Shown here piece by piece: positions 23,817 through 29,963 of a DNA stretch of 29,963 nucleotides. The notes under the pieces are model-generated. The model saw only the letters and a program-made list of their open reading frames with translations. It did not search any database and was not told the origin of the DNA. The DNA is taken from positions 1 to 29,963 of the forward strand of contig DDXW01000080.1 in assembly GCA_002347285.1 (NCBI GenBank), in the 5' to 3' direction. Source of the DNA: Rhodocyclaceae bacterium UBA2250. Its GTDB lineage: Bacteria > Pseudomonadota > Gammaproteobacteria > Burkholderiales > Rhodocyclaceae. How positions within the stretch are numbered: the stretch's first letter is position 1; each line of letters begins with the position of its first letter. The translations under genes and the position numbers were made by a program.

Positions 23817-24203
23817 TCATGCGTGGCAGCCCGGGGCGGACGGCGCGCGCACCGCCGCCAAGTCGCCGGCCCCGGCCCTGTCCGCCATGCCGAGATACTC
23901 GAGGCGGACGCCCAGATAGTCGCGCGCCACGCGCTGCATGTTGTCGAACACGCTCTGCGCTTCCGCGGCGTTCCGGGCGTGCGAGATGACGATGCGGAAA
24001 CGCCGGCAACCCCGCTCGTGCACGGCGCGCTTGATGCGCGCGTAGGCGTCGATGACATCCGTGTCCCGCGCCGCCACCGTCAGCGTCACGGCAGAGGCGC
24101 CGAACAGGCGGCGCAGGCCGTCCGCCTGATCGCCCATCAGCGCGGCCGCATGCCGCTGCAGGTCGGCCGGCTCAGACAACCGCGGCCCCTTGCGCCGTGC
24201 CAT
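23817..24203 (-). CDS. Short FlhG-like protein lacking the ATPase core
   Basis: In the order flhF-flhG-fliA this gene holds the flhG position, but the product has only 128 residues instead of about 270-300. Residues 25-34 read DQADGLRRLF, the DQAxxLRxL motif with which FlhG activates the FlhF GTPase. Residues 50-104 (VIDAYARIKRAVHERG, RRFRIVISHARNAAEAQSVFDNMQRVARDYLGVRLEYLG) match the part of FlhG after its ATPase switch region (DAYALIK, then RF.V..N...S..EA). The P-loop and both MinD switches are absent. The ATG at 24203 overlaps flhF by 32 bp; ATG 24137 (MGDQADGLRRLF) gives 106 residues and is a good alternative. It is either an in-place internal deletion or a natural short form. Confidence 0.75.
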   Translation of the reverse strand: MARRKGPRLSEPADLQRHAAALMGDQADGLRRLFGASAVTLTVAARDTDVIDAYARIKRAVHERGCRRFRIVISHARNAAEAQSVFDNMQRVARDYLGVRLEYLGMADRAGAGDLAAVRAPSAPGCHA

Positions 24204-25665
24204 GCGCCGGTACGATCAGCCCCAGTTCGTCGTCCTTGAGCCGGTGCACCGAACCGGCCGCCTGCTGCTTGAAGGCGCGATGCAGCAGGTAGCTGCGGTT
24301 CGGCAGGTGCAGGTCCTCCGGCACGCGCTGGCCGTTGGCGACATAGGCGAGCAGCAGGCCGTTGCGCACGATGGCGTCGAGCGCCGGCGCCAGCGCGGCG
24401 GTCTCGTCCACCTTCGAGAGGATGCAGCCGGCGATGTCCTCGCCGGCATAGCTGCGGATCACGTCGTCGAGCGTGTCGCCGCGGCTGGTGGCATTCAGCA
24501 GCAGCAGGCGCCGCACGTCGCCGGCGCGGCTGAGCATCGCGGCCTGCTCGGCGACCATGCGGTCGCGCTGGCTCATGCCGACGGTATCGATGAGCACCAG
24601 ATGTTTGCCGCGCAGGTCGGCCAGCGTGCGGCGCAGGTCCTCGCTGTCGCGCACCACATGCACCGGCACGCCGAGGATGCGGCCGTAGATGCGCAGCTGC
24701 TCGTGCGCGCCGATCCGGTAGCCGTCGGTGGTCAGCAGCGCCAGCTTCTCAGCGCCGTAGCGCACCACGCAGCGCGCGGCCAGCTTGGCGGTGGTCGTCG
24801 TCTTGCCGACGCCGGTCGGCCCGACCAGCGCGAACACGCCGCCGCGGTCGACCAGGTCGTTTTCGGCGGTCAGCGTGCGCAGGCGCCGATTGACGGCGCC
24901 GGCCAACCACTTGCGCCCCGCCGGCACATCCAGATCGTCTGGCATGTCGTCCACCAGGCGGCGCGCCAGCAGGCCGGAAAAGCCGGCGTCGATCATTTCG
25001 CCGAGCAACTGCGCCTTGACCGGCGCGTGGCGCGACATGTCGCCCCAGGCGAAGCCCGCCAACTGGCGTTCGAGCAGGCTCTTGATCGAGCGCATCTCCT
25101 CCATCAGCTGCTGCACCTGCGCGTTGCCTTCGCTGCCGCCGGACAGGCCGATCTCATCGGCGGCCTGCGCGAGGGCGGCAGACATGGCCTCGCGGCTGGA
25201 CTCCGCCGCAGGCGTGCGCGGCCGTGGCGGCAGGGGACGCGGCCGGACGCGTTCCGTCGCGGCGGCAGGCGGAACGGCCGACGCGGCTGGAGCGGCAGGT
25301 GCGGCCGCCGGCGCGGTTTCCTGGCGGGGCGGCTGCCAGGGCTGGAAGGGCAGCGGCGCCCGCGCCTTGGCCGACAGCGTCACGGCGTAGTCGTCCTCGT
25401 CGCCCGGCACAAGACTCGGCGCCGGCGAGGCGGCGGGCGCACGCTCTGGCGGCGAGACGGCAGCCGTTTTGACCGGCGCCGGCGCGGCCGCGCGGCCACC
25501 GCCGTTGCCCGCAATCGTCTCGAGGCTGTCGGCCGACATGGCGACGATCTCCACCCCGCCGGGCACCGACTTGTTGGAGATCACGATCGCCTCGGGGCCG
25601 AGCTCGGCCTTCACCTTGCGCAGCGCCTCGCGCGCACTTTCACCGAAAAAGCGTTTCACGGTCAT
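24172..25665 (-). CDS. flhF: Flagellar placement GTPase FlhF
   Basis: FlhF is an SRP-type GTPase that marks the cell pole for flagellar assembly; its GTPase is normally stimulated by FlhG. The 497-residue product has the N-terminal B domain opening MTVKRFFGESAREALRKVKAELGPEAIVISNK by its landmarks (A...VK.ELG..A.I). A long Pro/Ala-rich linker follows (about 55-150), then helices of the N domain and the G domain: P-loop GPTGVGKTT at 282-290, DGYRIGAHEQL at 314-324, DTVGMSQRD at 360-368 (the position of DTAG in SRP GTPases) and LSKVDETA at 416-423. AAGGA precedes the start. It lies 31 bp after flhA and overlaps the FlhG-like gene. Confidence 0.96.
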   Translation of the reverse strand: MTVKRFFGESAREALRKVKAELGPEAIVISNKSVPGGVEIVAMSADSLETIAGNGGGRAAAPAPVKTAAVSPPERAPAASPAPSLVPGDEDDYAVTLSAKARAPLPFQPWQPPRQETAPAAAPAAPAASAVPPAAATERVRPRPLPPRPRTPAAESSREAMSAALAQAADEIGLSGGSEGNAQVQQLMEEMRSIKSLLERQLAGFAWGDMSRHAPVKAQLLGEMIDAGFSGLLARRLVDDMPDDLDVPAGRKWLAGAVNRRLRTLTAENDLVDRGGVFALVGPTGVGKTTTTAKLAARCVVRYGAEKLALLTTDGYRIGAHEQLRIYGRILGVPVHVVRDSEDLRRTLADLRGKHLVLIDTVGMSQRDRMVAEQAAMLSRAGDVRRLLLLNATSRGDTLDDVIRSYAGEDIAGCILSKVDETAALAPALDAIVRNGLLLAYVANGQRVPEDLHLPNRSYLLHRAFKQQAAGSVHRLKDDELGLIVPAHGTAQGAAVV

Positions 25666-25696
25666 GTCAGTTCCTTCTCTCTTCGTGCGTCATCCA

Positions 25697-27787
25697 TCAG
25701 CCTTTGCCGCCGATGATCGCCGTCACCTTGATCGTCTTCGAATCGGGGATTTCGCTGTTCGCCAGCACTTTCAGGTTCGTCCAGGCGCGCCGCAGGAAGC
25801 GCGACAGCAGCCAGCGCAAGCCGCCCGGCACGAGCAGCACCGGCGGCAGGCCAAGATCCTCCTGCCGCTTCGCAACCACCGCCGTCTCGCGCAGCAGCGT
25901 GTCGGCGAGACCCGGCTCGATGCCCGAGCCGTCGGCGCCTGCGCCCTGCAGCGCCTGCGACAGCAGACGCTCCAGACCGGGATCGAGCGCCATCACCTGC
26001 AGATCCTCGCCGGCCGGGAAGATCTGCTGCACGATCGCGCGGCCGAGGGCGACGCGCACCAGCGCCGTCAACTCGGCGGCATCCTGGCTGCGCGGCGCGC
26101 TTTCGGCCAGCGTCTCGATGATGGTGCGCATGTCGCGGATATTGACGCCCTCCTCCAGCAGGTTCTGCAGCACGCGCTGGACTGTGGACAGCGGCAGCAC
26201 CTTCGGCACCAGCTCGTCGATGAGCTTCGGCGCCTCCTTGGCGAGATGATCGAGCAGCGCCTGCGTTTCCTGGCGGCCGAGCAGTTCGGCAGCGTGGCTG
26301 AGGATCACGTGGTTGAGGTGAGTGGCCACCACCGTGCTCGCATCGACCACCGTATAGCCCATGACGTGCGCCTGATCGCGCATGGCCGGCTCGACCCAGA
26401 CGGCGGCCAGGCCGAACGCCGGGTCCTTGGTCTGCGTGCCCGGCAGCGGACCGCTGACGCGGCCCGGATTGATCGCCAGGAACATGCCTGGGTAGGCCTC
26501 GCCGATGCCGACCTCGACGCCCTTGAGCGTGATGCGGTAGGCATTCGGCTTGAGCTCGAGATTGTCGCGGATATGTACCGGCGCGGACAGGAAGCCGACC
26601 TCCTGCGCGAACTTCTTGCGCAGGCCGCGGATGCGCTTGAGCAGTTCGCCATCCTGGCCCCGATCGACCAGCGGAATCAGGCGATAGCCGACCTCGAGGC
26701 CGAGCACATCGACCGGCGCCACATCGGCCCAGCTGGCCTCGTTCGCCTCTTCGGGAGGCGCTGCCGGCGCGGCAGGCTGCTGTGCGGCGGCCAGGCCTTC
26801 CCGCTGCCGCTGCATCTTCCACCAGGCTAGTGCGCCGAGGGTGGCTGCCAGCAGCAGGAAGACGAAATGCGGCATGCCGGGAATCACACCGAGCACACCG
26901 AGAATGCCGGCGACGAGCGCAAGCACGACCGGGTTGCCGAACAGCTGCGTCATGAACGAACTGGTGATGTCCTTTTCGTCATTGACGCGCGACACCACCA
27001 GGCCGGCCGCCACCGAAATGACGAGGGCTGGAATCTGCGCGACCAGGCCGTCGCCGATGGTCAGCAGGGAAAATGTCTGGGCCGCTTCCATCCAGCTCAT
27101 GTCCTTCTGCAGGACGCCGATGAAGATGCCGCCGACGATGTTGATGAACGTGATGAACATGCCGGCGTTGACGTCTCCGGCCACGAACTTGCCCGCGCCG
27201 TCCATGGCGCCGTAGAAATCCGCTTCGCGGCGCAGGTTCTCGCGCTGCTTGACGGCCTGCTGCTCGTCGATGAGTCCGGCGTTCAAGTCCGCCTCGATGG
27301 CCATCTGCTTGCCCGGCATGGCGTCCAAGGTAAAGCGGGCCGTCACCTCGCCGATGCGTGTAGCGCCCTTGGTGATGACGACAAAATTGATGATGACGAA
27401 GATGACGAATACCACCATGCCCACTACATAGCTGCCGCCCACGACGAATTGGCCGAAGGCCCTGATCACCTGGCCGGCGGCATCTTCCCCCTCGGAGCCG
27501 TGCAACAGAATAAGACGCGTGGAGGCGATATTCAGCGCCAGTCGGTACAGGGTAATGACGAGCAGCAGAGACGGGAAGGACGAGAAGTTCAGGGGGTTGG
27601 TGGTGTACATGCCCACCATGAGTATGATGATGGCCATGGTGAGGCTGAAGGTCAGCAGAATGTCCAGGGCAAAGGTCGGCAATGGGACCAGGATAATGAC
27701 CAACACCGCCAGGACGCCGATGCCCATGAATATGTCGCTTACGAACTTATCGGAGGCCTTGAACGGTAAGACGTCTGCTCTTGCCAT
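25697..27787 (-). CDS. flhA: Flagellar export gate protein FlhA, apparently mosaic
   Basis: FlhA is the nonameric export-gate protein that binds chaperone-substrate complexes and takes part in proton-driven export. The 696-residue product is complete: about eight transmembrane helices in residues 15-330, the conserved cytoplasmic loop ARFTLDAMPGKQMAIEADLNAGLI with RREADFYGAMDGA, then a linker and the FlhAC domain (VHIRDNLELKPNAYRI, GYTVVDASTVVATHLNHVI, LLEEGVNIRDMRTIIETLAE, each landmark intact). AAGGAG is well placed before the ATG. The first ~150 codons use codons such as CGT, CTT, ATT and TTA, unlike the rest, and the residues there look unlike betaproteobacterial FlhA while the C-terminal half looks typical. 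It follows flhB by 28 bp. Confidence 0.96.
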   Translation of the reverse strand: MARADVLPFKASDKFVSDIFMGIGVLAVLVIILVPLPTFALDILLTFSLTMAIIILMVGMYTTNPLNFSSFPSLLLVITLYRLALNIASTRLILLHGSEGEDAAGQVIRAFGQFVVGGSYVVGMVVFVIFVIINFVVITKGATRIGEVTARFTLDAMPGKQMAIEADLNAGLIDEQQAVKQRENLRREADFYGAMDGAGKFVAGDVNAGMFITFINIVGGIFIGVLQKDMSWMEAAQTFSLLTIGDGLVAQIPALVISVAAGLVVSRVNDEKDITSSFMTQLFGNPVVLALVAGILGVLGVIPGMPHFVFLLLAATLGALAWWKMQRQREGLAAAQQPAAPAAPPEEANEASWADVAPVDVLGLEVGYRLIPLVDRGQDGELLKRIRGLRKKFAQEVGFLSAPVHIRDNLELKPNAYRITLKGVEVGIGEAYPGMFLAINPGRVSGPLPGTQTKDPAFGLAAVWVEPAMRDQAHVMGYTVVDASTVVATHLNHVILSHAAELLGRQETQALLDHLAKEAPKLIDELVPKVLPLSTVQRVLQNLLEEGVNIRDMRTIIETLAESAPRSQDAAELTALVRVALGRAIVQQIFPAGEDLQVMALDPGLERLLSQALQGAGADGSGIEPGLADTLLRETAVVAKRQEDLGLPPVLLVPGGLRWLLSRFLRRAWTNLKVLANSEIPDSKTIKVTAIIGGKG

Positions 27788-27815
27788 GTTGTGTGCTCCT
27801 TAAAGCCTCGCTCTA

Positions 27816-28898
27816 TTATCCGAGACCCATCCCGGGCTTGAGACGATACACATACGCCAGGACTTCGGCTACGGTCCGGTACAGCTCTTCCGGGACGTAA
27901 TCGCCGATGTCGGCAGCCTTGAACAAGGCCTGCGCCAGCGGTTTGTTCTCCATGATCGGTACGGAGTGCTTGCGGGCCTCTTCCTTGATCCTTTGCGCCA
28001 CGAAACCGGCACCCTTGGCCACGACCATGGGTGCGATCATTTTGCCGCGCTCGTATTTCAGCGCGACCGCCAAATGCGTGGGGTTGGTGATGACCACGGT
28101 GGCCTTGGGTACGGCCTTAAACATGCGCCGGCGCGCCATCTGGTACTGGATAGAGCGGATGCGGCTCTTGACCCTTGGATCGCCCTCGCTCTGTCGATGC
28201 TCTTCCTTGACTTCCTGCTTGGTCATCATGAGATCCTGGGTATGCTGCCACCGCTGGAAGATGAAGTCCGCCACCGCAATCAGGATGAACATCCACAGGG
28301 CGTCCCAAAGCAGACGCATTACGGCCTGGAAAAACGTCATTGTAATGACGCTTATGTCGCAATTCAATAACGGTGGGAAGAGCGGCAACTCGCGCCGAAT
28401 AGCCCGGTAAGTCACCCAAGAAAATATGAGAAGGATCACCAGACTTTTGACGAGTTGCTCCAGGCTGCGCAGTGACATGAACTTATTCTTGAATCCGGTA
28501 ATGGGGTTGAGCTTGGCAAGCTTGGGAATAAGCGGTTCGCCGCTGATGCGGAACCCTACCTGAACAATATTCGAGAACAGGCCGACGGCCAAGAAGACAA
28601 TCAGAATAGGTAGCAGCAAGATGGACAGCTGGACGACGCCGCTTTTGAAGATGCTCACAAACGACTCCTGACTTCCGTTCCAGAGCATGAGATTGTGGAG
28701 ATAATAGCGGACGATGTCGGCGAGTTGCTTGGCTACCGATGGAATATAGAAGTAGAACGCCAAAACGCTGACTAAGAACAGGAATGCCGTTGAGACCTCG
28801 GTGCTCTTGGCGACCTGTCCTTTATCACGCGCATCCTCAATGCGCTTGCCGGTTGGTTGTTCAGTTCGTTCCTGACCCTCTTCGCTCTCTTTCGCCAT
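27816..28898 (-). CDS. flhB: Flagellar export specificity protein FlhB, of atypical origin
   Basis: FlhB is the gate subunit whose self-cleaved cytoplasmic domain sets substrate class, responding to FliK. The 360-residue product has the N-terminal ERTEQPTGKRIEDARDKGQVAKSTEV, four membrane helices (about 37-55, 88-112, 150-166, 185-212), the NPITGFK segment at 131-137 and the autocleavage motif Asn272-Pro-Thr-His in VVITNPTHLAVALKYE. The start ATG 28898 is chosen because the family-like sequence begins there; ATG 28931 is in frame, and neither has a clear Shine-Dalgarno. Composition is plainly lower in GC than in the flg genes (hand counts of single 60-base lines here gave 47-58%), and the sequence resembles FlhB of Desulfobacterota-like bacteria more than betaproteobacteria, by memory of the family only. 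Confidence 0.95.
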   Translation of the reverse strand: MAKESEEGQERTEQPTGKRIEDARDKGQVAKSTEVSTAFLFLVSVLAFYFYIPSVAKQLADIVRYYLHNLMLWNGSQESFVSIFKSGVVQLSILLLPILIVFLAVGLFSNIVQVGFRISGEPLIPKLAKLNPITGFKNKFMSLRSLEQLVKSLVILLIFSWVTYRAIRRELPLFPPLLNCDISVITMTFFQAVMRLLWDALWMFILIAVADFIFQRWQHTQDLMMTKQEVKEEHRQSEGDPRVKSRIRSIQYQMARRRMFKAVPKATVVITNPTHLAVALKYERGKMIAPMVVAKGAGFVAQRIKEEARKHSVPIMENKPLAQALFKAADIGDYVPEELYRTVAEVLAYVYRLKPGMGLG

Positions 28899-28965
28899 CG
28901 GCAGAGTTATATGCGAAATCCGTACCACCATTCAGGCGGAGGTTTCGGAGAGAAAACCTTCGTGC

Positions 28966-28994
28966 TTGACAAAGGCTGATAATTGCATTATGCA
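28966..28994 (+). promoter_or_regulatory. Probable sigma-70 promoter of the flavin oxidoreductase gene
   Basis: A perfect -35 TTGACA (28966-28971) is followed after 17 bases by TATGCA (28989-28994), a weak -10 that keeps the first TA and T. Transcription would start near 29001. It lies in the AT-rich 145-bp gap between divergent flhB and the oxidoreductase gene, and the -10 falls inside a palindrome. Confidence 0.45.
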
Positions 28995-29002
28995 ACAATT
29001 GT
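28983..29002. promoter_or_regulatory. Palindromic candidate operator overlapping the -10 region
   Basis: TTGCAT-T-ATGCAA (28983-28995) is a perfect 6-bp inverted repeat around one central base, directly joined to the 8-bp palindrome ACAATTGT (28995-29002). The spacing and TTGC/GCAA arms are of the kind bound by MarR- or TetR-type dimers. Its overlap with the probable -10 and start point would suit repression. No regulator gene is visible in the window. Confidence 0.45.
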
Positions 29003-29043
29003 AACCTTAAAACCGACTACAGCTTGCATCAAGGAGAATATAT

Positions 29044-29963
29044 ATGGGTTACGAACACTTATTGTCGCCGGGTTCAATCGGCAAGGTCGTCATACGCAAC
29101 CGGGTGGTGCTGCCCCCCCTGGAAGTGGGTATGGCCAATTTCGACGGCACGCCCTCGGAACAACTGATCGGCTACTACGAGGAACGCGCCCGGGGCGGCC
29201 TAGGGCTCCTGATCACCGGAATCACGCGTGTCAATGAACGCCACGGCGCCGGGCTGCCCCGCCAGCTGGCCATGAGCAGCGACCGGCACATCGAGCCATT
29301 TGCGAGAATGGTCGAGCGCGTGCATGCCCATGGCACCAAGATTTTCTGTCAGCTCCACCACCCGGGTCGCCAGAGCAATTCGCTCATGATCGGTTCCTGG
29401 CCGGCCATGGAGCTAATCGGAAGGGTCTGGCCTGGTTACTGGAAGTACTTTTTCAAGCTGGTGCCGGCCGCGGAAAAGTTCGCCCAGACCGGACTGGTCC
29501 CGGCCGTCGTGGCCCCATCGGCCGTGGCCTGCACGTACTCCAAGCAGAAGACACGAGCCTTGTGGCGCTGGGAGGTCAAGAGTCTGATCCAGGACTTCAT
29601 CAAGGCCGCCCACCGCGTCCAGCGCTCAGGCGCCGACGGCGTCGAACTGCATGCCGCCCACGGCTACCTCATCCAGCAGTTCTTGAGCCCCCACACCAAT
29701 CGGCGCACGGACGAATACGGCGGATCCTTTGAAAACCGTATGCGCTTCATCCTGGAGATTATCAGCGGCATCCGCAGCCTGTGTGGACCGGATTTTCCGA
29801 TCGCCGTGCGGCTGACCGTGGACGAATATTACCGCTGCATCGGGCAGCCGGGCCAAGGCATAGAACTGGCCGAGGGCATCGCCATCGCCAAGCGCCTTGA
29901 ACAGGCCGGTGTGGACGCCATCGATGTCTCGTCGGCCAACTATGAGACCATGAACTACTGGCT
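29044..29963 (+). CDS. NADH:flavin oxidoreductase of the old yellow enzyme family (3' end outside the window)
   Basis: An FMN-dependent oxidoreductase of the old yellow enzyme/2,4-dienoyl-CoA reductase type, which reduces activated C=C bonds. The ATG at 29044 has AAGGAG seven bases upstream. About 306 residues are visible: a start in LLSPGSIGKVVIRNRVVLPPLEVGM (landmarks IRNR, P...GM), the QLHHPGRQS segment that replaces QL.H.GR in the family, and HAAHGYLIQQFLSP at residues 203-216. HTNRRTDEYGGSFENR follows, together the TIM-barrel signature of the FadH/BaiCD-like subgroup. Whether a C-terminal Fe-S and FAD/NAD-binding part follows cannot be seen. It is divergent from flhB and unrelated to motility; substrate is unknown. 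Confidence 0.9.
   Translation, partial: MGYEHLLSPGSIGKVVIRNRVVLPPLEVGMANFDGTPSEQLIGYYEERARGGLGLLITGITRVNERHGAGLPRQLAMSSDRHIEPFARMVERVHAHGTKIFCQLHHPGRQSNSLMIGSWPAMELIGRVWPGYWKYFFKLVPAAEKFAQTGLVPAVVAPSAVACTYSKQKTRALWRWEVKSLIQDFIKAAHRVQRSGADGVELHAAHGYLIQQFLSPHTNRRTDEYGGSFENRMRFILEIISGIRSLCGPDFPIAVRLTVDEYYRCIGQPGQGIELAEGIAIAKRLEQAGVDAIDVSSANYETMNYW

Noticed and set aside
28912..28927. Sigma-54-like site upstream of flhB (minus strand TGGTACGGATTTCGCA)
   Set aside because: The GG-N10-GC spacing is right, but two key positions differ and the start point would fall about three bases before the chosen ATG, leaving no ribosome site.

Overview
This window is almost entirely one flagellar gene cluster. 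High GC, gene order and protein features point to a betaproteobacterium, most likely of the Rhodocyclales/Azoarcus-Dechloromonas kind; that placement is an inference from family knowledge, since no rRNA or other marker gene lies here. The cluster encodes the switch complex, export gate and ATPase, rod, hook, filament junctions, a MotCD-type stator, the sigma-28/FlgM pair and the FlhF GTPase.

Layout. (1) 1-8636, plus strand: end of fliG, then fliH-fliI-fliJ, a near-perfect sigma-54 promoter, and fliK-L-M-N-O-P-Q-R, tightly packed. (2) 8637-19642, minus strand: flgB-C-D-E-F-G-H-I-J from one sigma-54-type promoter near 19680, and flgK-flgL plus a 149-codon gene of unknown function from a second one at 12393-12408. 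(3) 19848-21433, plus: flgA, flgM, flgN. (4) 21440-28898, minus, read in the order flhB-flhA-flhF-(FlhG-like remnant)-fliA-motC-motD. (5) 29044 to the end, plus: a truncated old-yellow-enzyme-type flavin oxidoreductase unrelated to motility, with its own palindromic control region.

Working together: FliG/M/N form the rotor switch. FliH/I/J feed substrates to the FlhA/FlhB/FliO/P/Q/R gate. FliK sets hook length and triggers the FlhB switch. FlgB/C/F/G form the rod, FlgA/H/I the P and L rings, FlgD/E the hook and FlgK/L the junction to the filament. FlgN chaperones FlgK/L. FlgM holds FliA until the hook is complete. FlhF normally sets the site of assembly with FlhG. Sigma-54 sites ahead of fliK, flgK and flgB suggest a Pseudomonas/Vibrio-like hierarchy (RpoN, then FliA).

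Three things stand out. The gene in the flhG position encodes only a 128-residue protein that keeps the FlhF-activating DQAxGLRRLF motif and the C-terminal FlhG region but lacks the whole ATPase core. FlhB and the first ~150 residues of FlhA differ in base composition and apparent ancestry from the rest of the cluster, with a break inside flhA. Short palindromic REP-like repeats sit in three of the few intergenic gaps. No gene-free stretch exceeds 300 bases.
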